Below, in pieces: positions 46,079-55,800 of a DNA stretch of 57,992 bases. The DNA is from Planctomycetota bacterium. Lineage in GTDB: Bacteria; Planctomycetota; Planctomycetia; Pirellulales; Pirellulaceae. The notes under the pieces were generated by a model. The model saw only the letters and a program-made list of their open reading frames with translations. It made no database searches and was not told the DNA's origin. Position 1 is the stretch's first letter, and every line of letters starts with the position of its first letter. A program made the position numbers and the translations under genes. The stretch covers positions 1 through 57,992 of the forward strand of contig JAGWWZ010000003.1 in NCBI GenBank assembly GCA_018970165.1, in the 5' to 3' direction.

Positions 46079-46271
46079 GGTTCTGGAACTCCTATCCTGA
46101 ACTAAATCGGCAACGCTTAACGTTTGGTTTGCGGCCTTCAACAAATACGGCCATTCGTGTTGCGGAACGTCCATTTCCAATCGAGAACCGATCCTCCGTG
46201 ACGGCATATGCGGCAAGAAAGGGGTTCATCCATGAACGACCTGCACCCCTGAGTATCGGAGGTTGATTTCC
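46079..46271. promoter_or_regulatory. Divergent promoter region between the porin and the small ORF / dehydrogenase unit
   Basis: The whole porin-to-dehydrogenase gap is 306 bases; the right end is occupied by the small ORF at 46272. The left part contains no recognisable gene. CTGAGTATCGGAGG before 46272 carries the ribosome-binding site of the small ORF. I see no distinct -10/-35 boxes that can be assigned with confidence. Confidence 0.3.
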
Positions 46272-46388
46272 ATGAAGTTCACGACAATCTCAACTCCAAG
46301 CCACATCCGAATCCATGAATTTGCCAAAACTGGTAAAATGTACTGGTTAAGAGAAAAGTTCGGCCGTGAAGCGAGAGGTATCGATTGA
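46272..46388 (+). CDS. 38-codon small ORF, translationally coupled to the iron alcohol dehydrogenase
   Basis: ATG at 46272 lies 9 bases after an ideal GGAGG (46258-46262). It reads 38 residues beginning MKFTTISTPS and ending REARGID, then TGA at 46386-46388. That stop overlaps the TTG start of the dehydrogenase (46385-46387) as TTGA. The peptide is basic and moderately hydrophilic, with KMYWLREKFG in the second half. It could be a leader peptide that recruits ribosomes to a weak TTG start, or a small protein in its own right. No homologue is known to me. Confidence 0.5.
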   Translation: MKFTTISTPSHIRIHEFAKTGKMYWLREKFGREARGID

Positions 46389-47554
46389 TTGACTACCGTT
46401 TACGAACCCGCATCGTCGCTGGCGAAGGGGCAATTGAACGCTTAGGAGCTTTGGCAAAGGAAATTGGAGTTGGCAAGGCGGTCATTGTCAGCGATTCCGG
46501 GGTCGTCGACGCCGGGCTCTACGACTCGGGTGCCCGCTCTCTGGCAGCCGCAGGGATAGAGACTCAAGGATTTCACGCTCTCAGTGAGAACCCTACCACA
46601 ACACACGTCGACAGCGGCTTGGAAATTGCCCGACAGTTCGAACCCGACCTCATCGTCGGTCTCGGGGGAGGCTCGAGCATGGACTGCGCCAAAGGAATTA
46701 ATTTCCTTTATTCCTGCGGCGGAAAGATGGCAGACTACTGGGGAGTTGGCAAGGCAGGCAAGCCGATGCTCCCCTTCATCGCAATCCCCACCACCTCCGG
46801 CACCGGGAGCGAGATGCAGTCATTTGCTCTCATCAGCGACCCGGACACCCATGTGAAAATGGCCTGCGGGGACTCTCATGCTGCGGCGGCGATCGCGATC
46901 CTCGACCCTCTCCTGACCCTCACACAACCCCCAAAGGTCACTGCGCTTACAGGTATCGACGCTCTGACTCATGCCCTGGAAACCTACGTCACCACCAAAC
47001 GAAACGCGGTCTCGGAATGTTTTTCGCGCGAGGCCTGGTCGCTGTTGTCCCGCGGGTTTCCACGCGTTATCGAAGACGGTTCCGATATCGCGGCACGTAC
47101 CCAAATGCAACTCGGGGCCGCGTTCGGAGGGATGGCTATCGAAGCGTCGATGCTCGGAGCCGCACACGCGCTGGCAAACCCGCTCACGGCATTTCTCGGA
47201 GTCCCTCATGGACAAGCCGTCGGATTGATGATGCCTCACGTCGTCCGATTCAACCATGCCATGGTCGAGCATCGTTATGAGGAGTTGGCCCATCTTCTTC
47301 CGAATGTATCGCGCGATGATCGACGGTCAGGAGCAGAGATCGTCGCCGATCGCTTTACCGATTGGCTTCGCATGGCCGGTCTAGCAACGCGACTGAGCGA
47401 TCTGGAATCCTGGGATGGCAGCCAAGATTCCTCACGAATCGAAGAACAACTTCATGCGATGTCGGAGATGGCCGGCAAGCAGTGGACGGGGTCCTTCAAC
47501 CCTCGTCCCGCTTCGGTGACTGATTATTTAGCCCTCTATCGAACGGCCATGTGA
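46385..47554 (+). CDS. Iron-containing alcohol dehydrogenase
   Basis: A 389-residue group III alcohol dehydrogenase. GGGSSMD at 94-100 is the NAD(P)-binding loop, and PTTSGTGSE at 135-143 is conserved. The four iron ligands are Asp192, His196, His261 and His275, at the usual spacing. It should interconvert an alcohol and an aldehyde or ketone with NAD(P)H. The TTG start overlaps the stop of a small ORF, consistent with coupled initiation. LarC follows convergently after 3 bases. Confidence 0.92.
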   Translation: MIDYRLRTRIVAGEGAIERLGALAKEIGVGKAVIVSDSGVVDAGLYDSGARSLAAAGIETQGFHALSENPTTTHVDSGLEIARQFEPDLIVGLGGGSSMDCAKGINFLYSCGGKMADYWGVGKAGKPMLPFIAIPTTSGTGSEMQSFALISDPDTHVKMACGDSHAAAAIAILDPLLTLTQPPKVTALTGIDALTHALETYVTTKRNAVSECFSREAWSLLSRGFPRVIEDGSDIAARTQMQLGAAFGGMAIEASMLGAAHALANPLTAFLGVPHGQAVGLMMPHVVRFNHAMVEHRYEELAHLLPNVSRDDRRSGAEIVADRFTDWLRMAGLATRLSDLESWDGSQDSSRIEEQLHAMSEMAGKQWTGSFNPRPASVTDYLALYRTAM

Positions 47555-47557
47555 TCT

Positions 47558-48976
47558 TCAGCGATCGCTCCAGGGCGAACTATCCCAGCGATACCAGTTG
47601 GTCTCATCGCCATCGTCCCCGCCCTCCCGGTCGTCCTGGTCATCCCGGTCCTTGACTTCGTCTGGGATGCTCGAAGGCTCATCCATCAAGCCTTCGAACA
47701 ACTTCGGTGCATCGACTTGTTCGTATTTCGATTGCTGGTAATCCGACAGGTCGTCCGAGGGTTCCGTTTCTTCGGATTCCTCGGATTGTGTTTCGTAGCA
47801 AGCTCGCACTTCTTCGGTAACATCCGATAGTCGAAGTCCTTCTTCAGAGGCGATCTCGCGGCATGCATCGTATTCGGGTGAGAAGAGCACCTGGCCGTCA
47901 GGAAGTTGATATACCTTGCCGGGAACCAAGCCCCATGGGGTTTCGACATCGATGGCCGCACGTGTCAAAATCGTTCGGGATTGATAACGCCATCGAACGC
48001 CGAGAGTCCCCGTGTGCTGGAACAAAACCGATTCCATAGTTTCGCGATCTTCAGGCTTGGCGATCACCGAAAGGAGCGTGCCGGGACGATTTTTCTTCAT
48101 TTGGATCGGGATCAGGAAAACATCGAGGGCACCTGCATTCCAAAGTCGCTCGACGGCAAAGCCTATTTGTTCGCCGGTAACGTCATCGAGATTGGTTTCG
48201 AGGACGACGACAGTGGAACCATCATTCTTGCGAGCCGTCCGTTTTCTCGATGCCGTTCGAGCGACGGACTCACCGATCAAAAGCCGAAGCAGATTGGGGC
48301 GATCCTCGAGGTCGCGCGCGCCAGCCCCATAACCGATGCGTGCAACTTGCATCGATGGCAGTGAGCCATACTCGTGAACCAGTTCCCTTAGAATCGCCGC
48401 CCCCGTCGGAGTCGTCATTTCTTTCGGAATGCTACACGGAGCGATCGGCACATCGCGAAGCAACTCGGCGGTCGCAGGGGCTGGAATAGCGACTCGGCCA
48501 TGAGCGATCTCGATCCAACCGGTCCCGGTGGGTACCGGCGATGCAAAAGCCTGTTCGATTTTCAAACTGGTCCATGCGATCGCAGTACCGACAATATCGA
48601 CAATCGAGTCGATCGCTCCTACTTCATGGAACGTAACTCGATCGATGGTCGTGCCGTGAACTTTCGCTTCGGCTCTGGCCAAGCGTTCGAAGATGCGAAG
48701 GGCGAGCCTTTGAGCCGATTCCTCGATCGAGCTGTTTTGGATCACTGCATGGACATCGCTCAGCGTTCGATGGGAATGTTGCTCCGGATGCTCGATCCGC
48801 ACGGCCAGCCCACGGAACCCTTGCTTTGTGACCGAGACGAAATCTACTGAGGCGAGAAGATCGAGGCTAGCGACCCCGCTGAGAATCCGATCTGGATCCG
48901 CACCCGCGTCGACCAGGGCACCTAGGCACATGTCCCCCGCGATACCACTGAAGCAGTCCAAGTAGGCGATTCGCAT
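47558..48976 (-). CDS. larC: LarC nickel-pincer cofactor synthesis protein
   Basis: A 472-residue protein from the ATG at 48976 (MRIAYLDCFSGIAGDM), which matches the family start; upstream open codons are not homologous and cross a repeat element. LarC inserts nickel into the pincer cofactor used by lactate racemase and related enzymes, using a CTP-dependent reaction. Family motifs include VTFHEVGAIDSIVDIVG, PTPTG-type loop PVPTGTGW, MTTPTGAAIL and VVVLETNLDDVTGEQIG. The last about 70 residues are an unusual acidic tail (DDQDDREGGDDGDE). larB, larE and larA are not nearby. Confidence 0.92.
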   Translation of the reverse strand: MRIAYLDCFSGIAGDMCLGALVDAGADPDRILSGVASLDLLASVDFVSVTKQGFRGLAVRIEHPEQHSHRTLSDVHAVIQNSSIEESAQRLALRIFERLARAEAKVHGTTIDRVTFHEVGAIDSIVDIVGTAIAWTSLKIEQAFASPVPTGTGWIEIAHGRVAIPAPATAELLRDVPIAPCSIPKEMTTPTGAAILRELVHEYGSLPSMQVARIGYGAGARDLEDRPNLLRLLIGESVARTASRKRTARKNDGSTVVVLETNLDDVTGEQIGFAVERLWNAGALDVFLIPIQMKKNRPGTLLSVIAKPEDRETMESVLFQHTGTLGVRWRYQSRTILTRAAIDVETPWGLVPGKVYQLPDGQVLFSPEYDACREIASEEGLRLSDVTEEVRACYETQSEESEETEPSDDLSDYQQSKYEQVDAPKLFEGLMDEPSSIPDEVKDRDDQDDREGGDDGDETNWYRWDSSPWSDR

Positions 48977-49515
48977 GGCATTGACGCTTTGCATTAGGAT
49001 GGTCGCTAAGGAGCGATTTCCCAGGGGTGCGAACAAGGGATGGTAGTGGGTATCCCCGGGGAAACCCACTTGACCCTCTGATTGTAATTGGACGGTTGGC
49101 GGTCGGCCGACGGGCGGGTTTTGAAGTTTGGCTTTTGGGAATAATCTCAACCCGAAACGTAAGTTTTGATGTTGCGCTTTTGGTTCCACCAGGCCGGTGA
49201 ATTGACGATTTCTCAGGTTTTTCGCAACCCGACGCGTGAGCGAGGGACGAATGAGGTAAGGCGTCGCAAGCGACGTAAATCCATCCCTCGCTTACGCTTC
49301 GGGTGGAGATCAGCTCGAAAAGCGCCATGGCAAAGATTGCCATTTGGGTTCGAAGCCTGTCGACAAAGAACACCAGGATTTTTGCTGTTGCCTCCACCGG
49401 GGGCGTGGATATACTTTCCCTCCCTGAAACAAATCGCAAATCCTTTTGAAACAGCAGGATTCCTTGGTGAGCGCTGCGGCGTCCGAGGCCCATGCCGCAG
49501 CAGGAGTTTGATACA
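48977..49515. other. 539-base gene-free region between larC and rpmJ
   Basis: No gene is supported. It contains the palindromic repeat at 49226-49304. The right end holds AGGAG at 49502-49506, the ribosome-binding site of rpmJ, with an unassigned promoter before it. Open frames here (for example 49166-49519) translate the repeat and are not genes. Confidence 0.4.
49226..49304. repeat. 79-bp composite palindrome (CCCGAAGCG / GCGAGGGA type)
   Basis: AACCCGACGCGTGAGCGAGGGA at 49226-49247 is repeated inverted as TCCCTCGCTTACGCTTCGGGT at 49284-49304, with an inner hairpin GTCGC-AA-GCGAC between. The outer arms pair over about 20 bases with a few mismatches. I recall this same word as a highly dispersed repeat in Rhodopirellula-type genomes, so it is a taxonomic mark as well as a structure. 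Confidence 0.85.
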
Positions 49516-49668
49516 ATGAAAGTCGTTTCATCCATTGGTGCATTGAAATATCGTCACCCTGACTGCCAGGTTGTGCGTCGCCGTGGCCGGATCTATGTGA
49601 TTTGCAAGAGCAACCCTCGCTACAAGGTTCGTCAGGGAAACGCCAAGTGCAAGCGGCGCAAGCGCTAA
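49516..49668 (+). CDS. rpmJ: Ribosomal protein bL36, zinc-free (YkgO-like) type
   Basis: A 50-codon gene below the usual ORF length cut. The protein begins [17 protein letters not shown] and contains [23 protein letters not shown], which is diagnostic for bL36. It has cysteines only at 17, 30 and 45 and no CxxC pair, as in the zinc-independent YkgO form of Escherichia coli. The tail KCKRRKR is a short basic extension. AGGAG precedes the ATG by 9 bases. It is alone rather than in a ribosomal operon, which fits a second, stress-type copy; whether a zinc-binding copy exists elsewhere is unknown. Confidence 0.93.
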   Translation: MKVVSSIGALKYRHPDCQVVRRRGRIYVICKSNPRYKVRQGNAKCKRRKR

Positions 49669-49804
49669 CTTCAGCACTCGCTCGGCCTGCTCTCTCGCGA
49701 TGACGTTGGATCGTTCATGGTCCAGCACATTTTGGCTGGGTCATCGAACAAGCATTTCATTGCGAGTCGATTGTTAGGCCGAGTTTGTCGCGGTGGGGTA
49801 CTTC

Positions 49805-50818
49805 ATGAAGTTGCGATTGGGATTGATCGGTTTGGGTCGCGACTGGCAATCCCGTTACCTTCCGGCTCTGCGCTCGATGCGCGATCGGTTTCAAGTCGTC
49901 GGTGTATACAACAGCGTCTCCGTCCTTGCGGAGACAGCTGCCCGCGAATTAGAAGCCGAACGCTTCGACAGCTATCGCGCTATCATGGAAATGCCCAACC
50001 TGGATGCCGTGATGGTACTCGAGGACGACTGGTATCGATTGATGCCTTTGTGGGCCGCATGCGAGTATCGCAAGTCGGTATTCTGTGGCTCCGAGGTTGA
50101 TCTCGATCCATCCGTTGCCGCGAGCATTCATGAGCGCGTTCGCGATTCTGGGATCGCGTTCATGAACGAGTTCTCTCGCCGTTTCGCTCCTGCAACCCTG
50201 CGTCTCAAAGAGCTGATCGCGACGAGGCTCGGCCGACCTCGGCTTCTGTTTTGTCATCGACGCCTCGCCTGCGAATCTCCCGATCCACGATTGAGCCGTT
50301 CGCTCGAACTGCGGGCCCAGCGCGAGCTTTTGGAGCTGATCGATTGGTGCAAATACATCGTCGGAGAATCGCCGACCTGGGTGCAAGCGATTCGTCACGC
50401 CAGTTTGCCGAGCCCGGAAAATGCCGACTATCAAATCTTCAGCCTGGGGTTTGGTTCGCCCGAGAAAGATCCGCGCGCGATCTTGGCCCAAATCAGTTGC
50501 GGGGCATATATTCCGGCGATATGGCAAGAGGCGATTGCATATCGACCTCCCGCAGCGGTTCAAGTCTGTTGCGAAAAAGGTTTGGCCTTCGTTGATCTTC
50601 CATCGACGCTAGTCTGGTTCGATAACGCGGGGCGGCATCAAGAGTCGCTCGACACCGAGCTATCGATCGGCCAGCAGATGTTGATCCAATTTCATCGAGC
50701 GATTACTTCGTTGGTGTGCCATGTCAGCGACCTGGAAGAGACCTTTCAAGCCATGCAGATCCTCGATGCTGCACGGAAAAGCACCGAACAACACGAACGT
50801 GTCTCGGTCGCTTTTTGA
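49805..50818 (+). CDS. Short Gfo/Idh/MocA-like oxidoreductase lacking the EKP motif
   Basis: A 337-residue protein from the ATG at 49805 (MKLRLGLIGLGRDW); a GTG at 49793 is possible. LGLIGLGRDWQ is a dinucleotide-binding loop and MEMPNLDAVMVLEDDWYRLMPLW is the second Rossmann strand. In typical members the next motif is EKP (Lys catalytic); here the equivalent reads FCGSEVDL, so the catalytic Lys is absent. The region FMNEFSRRFAPATLRLKEL is normal. It may bind NAD(P) without the standard oxidation, or act on an unusual substrate. It lies 136 bases after rpmJ on the same strand. Confidence 0.75.
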   Translation: MKLRLGLIGLGRDWQSRYLPALRSMRDRFQVVGVYNSVSVLAETAARELEAERFDSYRAIMEMPNLDAVMVLEDDWYRLMPLWAACEYRKSVFCGSEVDLDPSVAASIHERVRDSGIAFMNEFSRRFAPATLRLKELIATRLGRPRLLFCHRRLACESPDPRLSRSLELRAQRELLELIDWCKYIVGESPTWVQAIRHASLPSPENADYQIFSLGFGSPEKDPRAILAQISCGAYIPAIWQEAIAYRPPAAVQVCCEKGLAFVDLPSTLVWFDNAGRHQESLDTELSIGQQMLIQFHRAITSLVCHVSDLEETFQAMQILDAARKSTEQHERVSVAF

Positions 50819-50890
50819 GGTGATCCGTTCATCGACAGGGGATCAAACGCATGAGTTCTGTCAGCCCGTCGGCGATCCCCCCGTAATTCG

Positions 50891-50950
50891 TAAGACGGAC
50901 TTCCCAGTCCGTCTTGCTACTCTCGCCGACGGACTGGAAGTCCATCGTAC
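50891..50950. repeat. Palindromic intergenic repeat, copy 2
   Basis: Contains AAGACGGACTTCCCAGTCCGTCTT, a hairpin with a long stem, then a 10-base spacer and GACGGACTGGAAGTCCATCGTAC, which is complementary to the first half. It matches the copy at 15131-15186 in layout and most bases. Both copies lie downstream of plus-strand genes. Confidence 0.88.
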
Positions 50951-51209
50951 CGGTAAAGTACGGCCACCGCATAGCAACAGTAGCTACCGTCGTAGGTTCT
51001 CCAGGATTCAGGTGAACGCCGGCTTAACGACCGCGCCGCAGCCAACGCCCGCGAGAGGGGACGCCATGATTGCGATACTGGTTAGTGCGCGAAGAGTAGC
51101 CTCGAGACGTGGAGGAACTTGAACTGTTTTTGAGCATCAACCAGAGCGATTCTCGAAGGTCATTATCTATCGATGCTTACGAGGAGTAAGGTTTATGTTG
51201 AAAATTGTA

Positions 51210-51231
51210 GAACAGCAGTCCTCTGCTGTTC
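51210..51231. repeat. Perfect 9-bp stem hairpin
   Basis: GAACAGCAG-TCCT-CTGCTGTTC is a perfect inverted repeat with a 4-base loop. No T run follows on either strand. It may be part of a further dispersed family or a processed transcript end of the preceding gene. Confidence 0.75.
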
Positions 51232-51398
51232 CCACGCTGCGTTACTCATTGTCTTGACGTTCCAATCTTGCCGCACCGCAACAAATCAGTGACTCGTTGG
51301 CATGGTGCAATCGCTCGCATCTCTTTCCTGTTGGCAACGCTGGGCGGGAGCAGTTGAGGACAACGGCTCTACACTGTCCCCAAACGTTCGCTCAAACC

Positions 51399-52835
51399 TC
51401 AGCTAAGAATCTCGCTCACGAGTCGGCCGTGGACGTCGGTCAGGCGATAGTCGCGACCTTGGAATCGATACGTCAATCGCTGATGGTCGATCCCTAGCAG
51501 ATGAAGGATCGTAGCGTGCAAATCATGAACATGCACCAGTCCCTCAGTTACCGAGAAGCCTAATTCGTCGGTGGCTCCATGAATCATCCCGGGCTTGATC
51601 CCGCCCCCGGCGACCCACATCGTGAAGGCATCGACATGGTGATCGCGACCGGAGGATTCACGGACTTCACCCATCGGCGTGCGACCAAACTCGCCACCCC
51701 AAATCACCAATGTTTCATCGAGCAATCCACGTCGCTCCAAATCGAGGACCAATGCAGCCGACGCTTGATCGACCTCCATACAGACTTTGTCCAGATCCGC
51801 GTTGATGTCTTGGTTCTTGCCTCCGTGATGGTCCCAATCGGTGTGATACAACTGCACGAATCGGACCCCGCGTTCCACCAGCCGTCGGGCAAGCAGGCAA
51901 TTGTTTGCAAAGGAACTGGTGCCGGGCCGCGCGCCGTAAAGATCGAGCGTCTCAGGGGTCTCATCGTCGATCCGCATCAATTCCGGAGCGGAAGTTTGCA
52001 TTCGAAACGCTGTTTCATACGCCGCGATGCGCGTCTGAATCTCCGGATCGGAGACTTCCTCGTACCGCATGCGATTCAAATCGTTGGTGGTGTCGATGAA
52101 ACTCTGCTGTAAGCTGCTCGAGATTCCCTTTGGATTGCTCAGGTGCAGGATGGGACTCCCCTGACTGCGGAGCGGTACCCCTTGGAACTTGGATGGAAGA
52201 AATCCTGCAGACCAGAGGGTATTTCCACCTCGAGGTCCACGCGGGCCCGATTGTAAGACAACAAAACCTGGCAAGCTTTCCGATTCGGATCCGAGCCCAT
52301 AGGTAACCCACGATCCAATGCTCGGACGACCCGGGGCCTGAAAGCCACAATTCATGAACAGCTTCGCCGGACCATGGTTGAATACGTCGGTCTTCATCCC
52401 TCGAAGCCAACAAACCTTGTCGACAATCTGCTGGTGATAAGGCAGGAGCGAACTGAGTTCCATGCCGCACTGTCCGTAGCGCTGGTATGTGCGATTGGTC
52501 CCCATCAGCTTCGCATCGGCAGGCAAGAACGCAAATCGTCGACCTTGGGTCAGGCTCTCCGGTGGAAGCTTGCCATGGAACTCCTTCAGGACCGGTTTGT
52601 CTTCGAAGAGTTCCAGTTGGCTCGGACCACCCGCCATGAAGAGGAAGATCACATTCTTGACTTTGGGAGGCACATGGAACTGGCCGATTGCACCACGTGC
52701 TGCTGACGCCTCCTGGGCAGAACTCTCCTGTGCGATCAGCGACTTGAGTGCCAACGAACCGAATCCAACTCCAGCAGCGCTGAGGAACGCCCTGCGTCGA
52801 TGTTGTTGCAAAAGATCGGATGGGCCGTCGAGCAT
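51399..52835 (-). CDS. DUF1501 (sulfatase-like) Tat-exported protein
   Basis: A 478-residue protein. The N-terminus QQHRRRAFLSAAGVGFGSLALKSL is a Tat-type signal. The DUF1501 pattern is present: VIFLFMAGGPSQLELFEDKP, RGMKTDVFNHGPAKLFMNCG, GWVTYGLGSES-like SWVTYGLGSES, WDHHGGKNQDIN and VIWGGEFGRTPMGE with DHHVDAFTMWVAGGGIKPG. The fold is alkaline phosphatase-like. These proteins are coded next to a cytochrome-DUF1549/1553 protein, as here (3 bases apart), throughout planctomycetes. Their joint role is not established but probably involves extracellular polymer breakdown. Confidence 0.92.
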   Translation of the reverse strand: MLDGPSDLLQQHRRRAFLSAAGVGFGSLALKSLIAQESSAQEASAARGAIGQFHVPPKVKNVIFLFMAGGPSQLELFEDKPVLKEFHGKLPPESLTQGRRFAFLPADAKLMGTNRTYQRYGQCGMELSSLLPYHQQIVDKVCWLRGMKTDVFNHGPAKLFMNCGFQAPGRPSIGSWVTYGLGSESESLPGFVVLQSGPRGPRGGNTLWSAGFLPSKFQGVPLRSQGSPILHLSNPKGISSSLQQSFIDTTNDLNRMRYEEVSDPEIQTRIAAYETAFRMQTSAPELMRIDDETPETLDLYGARPGTSSFANNCLLARRLVERGVRFVQLYHTDWDHHGGKNQDINADLDKVCMEVDQASAALVLDLERRGLLDETLVIWGGEFGRTPMGEVRESSGRDHHVDAFTMWVAGGGIKPGMIHGATDELGFSVTEGLVHVHDLHATILHLLGIDHQRLTYRFQGRDYRLTDVHGRLVSEILS

Positions 52836-52838
52836 GGC

Positions 52839-55800
52839 TCAGTCTCGGTTGACAAATTCGTCGGTATTGAAAAGAACACGAGCAACCTGTGCATCGGTAG
52901 CGCGGTCTACGTCTAACCCGCCAAGGCTTTCCAGTTCCTTGGTGTTCTGCCGATAGTATTCTAAAGTCGACGCACGGAACTGACAAAGACGATCCAACTC
53001 CGAATCGCTTGGAGCACGACACCATGCAAGTAACACCATGCGTCGGATTCGATCCTGTGCCGAAACAAGGGTCTGGTCGGAATGGATTGCCAAGGGTGTT
53101 TGATTGAGCTCGCGTTTCGCACGATCAGCGAGCTGGAGTGATAACTCCCAAAAGACAGGATCATTCGCGAGGGTCAATGCCTGCAAGGGAGTGTTCGTTC
53201 GACTGCGGCGCGTGCAAACGGTGCTGAAGTCCGGGCTATCGAAGGTGGTGAACAGCGGATAGGGGGCACTGCGATAAAACTCCGTGTACATCGTCTTGCG
53301 ATATCGATTCGCGCCGGTGTCTTCCGTCCAGTTCTTGACGTTTTGCGTGAAGTTATAGACGCCGGCGGGTTGTGGCGGATGGACACTTGGACCACCGATG
53401 CGTGTTGTCAGAGAGCCGCTGGCACTGAGAGCTCGGTCGCGAAGGATTTCGGCATCGAGCCGAATGCGCGACTGACGAGCCAACAAGCGATTGGCTGGGT
53501 CGATCTCGACAAGATCGGCTCGCCAATCGCTGCTTTGCTGATACGTTGCCGAAGATACGATGCGATGAATCAGATGCTTGAGCGACCAGCCTGAATCAAC
53601 CCAATCGCTTGCTAACCAATCGAGCAGTTCCGGATGGCTCGGCGCGGAACCTTGAAGGCCAAAGTCGTTTTCGGTTTCAACCAGTCCTGTGCCGAACAGC
53701 TTCATCCAAACCCGATTGACCATGACTCGAGCCGTGAGTGGGTTTTCGGGTGAGACGAGCCACTTCGCTAAATCCAGTCGATTGGTCATCGGGAGATCCT
53801 CGCCATCCCGGAAGATCGATGGGATCGATGGGCTTAAGGGTCCGCTCTCTTGGTCGGGGCTTAGAAAATCACCTCGCAACATCCGGTAGGTTGTCGGTGG
53901 TTGCGGCTGATCTTGCGAGACCATTTGTGCTACAGGTCTGCCTTGATTGGGCAGGCGACGACTGAGCTCGGCGATCTGCGCCTTGAGTTCTTCCAGTTGC
54001 TGCGTTGGGACTGGATCGTGGACCGGGAGTGGACTGGTACTCTTGTCCAACGCGAATCGACCGATTAAGTAGTCCTTGTTGATTTCGTGCATCAAGAAAA
54101 CTTCGATCGGAGCACTTGCCGGAGCGATGGGACTCGCAAGCGCTAAGACTGCTGAGTGGGGAGTGTTCATTTTCAAGTCCGGCTTGGCTTGGACTTGAGC
54201 CGCATCGGTGTTGATCGCCCAACCGGTCTTTGGATCGGCATCGATGGCATGAGCGACTGGATACTTGGGTTGCGAGTGATCTGCCCAAGCTTGGGAAAAC
54301 GGATGTTTGTTCTTGTTGGTAAGGATTTGGATTTCGGTAAGAACGAAATTCCCGTTGCTCGCTCTTCCGGGTCCGTTTTGAGGGAGCGAATCGTGCGTTA
54401 GGGTGCGGAGTCGCAAGGCCGTGATCGGCTTGGCATCGTTGCCCGTGTGGACGAATTCGAACTTTAATGTCGCATTCCCTCGAATTGAATCTGGAACGAG
54501 GACTGAACCATCGTCGAGGGGGATCAACGCCAAGGATTCCTCTCCTTCGAATCCAAGAGCATGTTGGATGGGGACAGGCTCCCATGCGAGTTCGGGTTCG
54601 GGGGCTTCGTTCACCTTCTTGATTCGAGCCTCGAGTTCTTGGAGTTGTTGGCTGAGCTGTTGGAGTTTTGAGAGATCGGCCAAGACGGACTCGGGGAGTC
54701 CAAAGACTTCTCCCTCTAAAACATCGATCGTCGGTCCTGCAGCATTGCTGTCTGAGCATGCATTGAAGAATGCATACAGGCGATAGTAGTCATCGATGCT
54801 AATCGGATCGTATTTGTGGGTATGGCACTGGGCACATCCGATCGTTAGGCCGAGCCACACGGCTCCGGTCGTATTGACACGATCGACGATCGCTTCATGT
54901 CGGTATTGATCCGCTTTGACACCTCCTTCTTCATTGATCATCGTGTTGCGCTGAAACGCGCTTGCGATGAGTTGGTTCTTGGTCGGTTTGGCTGAGTTGG
55001 AATCAACCGGTAGCAGATCGCCTGCAAGTTGTTCGATGGTGAATCGATCGAACGGCATGTCGGCATTGATCGCTGCGATGACCCAGTCGCGATAGGGCCA
55101 CATCGGTCGCGGGCCATCGATGGTGAATCCGTTCGAGTCCGCGTAACGGGCTTGATCTAGCCAGAATCGGCCCCAGCGTTCCCCGAATTGCGGACTCGCC
55201 AGAAGGTGTTCGATCAAGCGATCGATCTTGTCTGGCTGAGGATCCACTTGGATCGCTTCGACTTCTTCAAGGCTTGGCAGTGTTCCGATCAGGTCCAGGT
55301 ACAGTCGTCGAACGAGCGTGGTGGTGTCCGACTGGGGAGCGGGTTTCAGTTTGCGGCGTTCGAGTTCCGACCGGATCCAGTGGTCGATGGGGTTGCTCGC
55401 GATACTTGCAGCGGAGAAGTTGTTTGGATCAGCGATCTCGGGAGGCGTGGGTCGTGTGAGAGGGGCGAATGCCCAGTGTTTCTCGTAGTGGGCACCTTGG
55501 GCAATCCAGCGCTCGAGGACGGCCTTCTGGGTTGCCGAGAGAGGTTTCTTGGTGGACGGGGGAGGCATGATCTCATCCGGATCCTCCGAGAGGATTCGGC
55601 GAACCAGTTCGCTTGAGCCCGGGTGCCCTGGGACGATGGTTGGAGCGGCTCGATTGGGATCGGTGGGATCGGATGGGAGATCGAGTCGGAGGTCGGCTTG
55701 TCGACTCTTGTCGTCGAATCCGTGGCAAGCGAAGCAGTGGTTGGCCAGGATCGGCCGGACTTCTTTCTGGAAGTCGACTTTTTGGGAATGGCTTTTTTTC

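Larger units (their letters stand above)
50819..51398. other. 580-base gene-free region with two palindromic repeats
   Basis: No gene is supported. The region holds the composite palindrome at 50891-50950 and a short hairpin at 51210-51231. Between them the sequence has no recognisable motif. It lies between the plus-strand oxidoreductase and the end of the minus-strand DUF1501 gene, so it needs only transcript-end signals. Confidence 0.4.

Noticed and set aside
46079-46216. 46-residue extension of the porin
   Set aside because: The signal peptide begins cleanly at 46078, and a longer form would hide it.
49166-49519. Open frame across the palindromic repeat before rpmJ
   Set aside because: It translates the dispersed repeat and ends inside the rpmJ start, so it is spurious.
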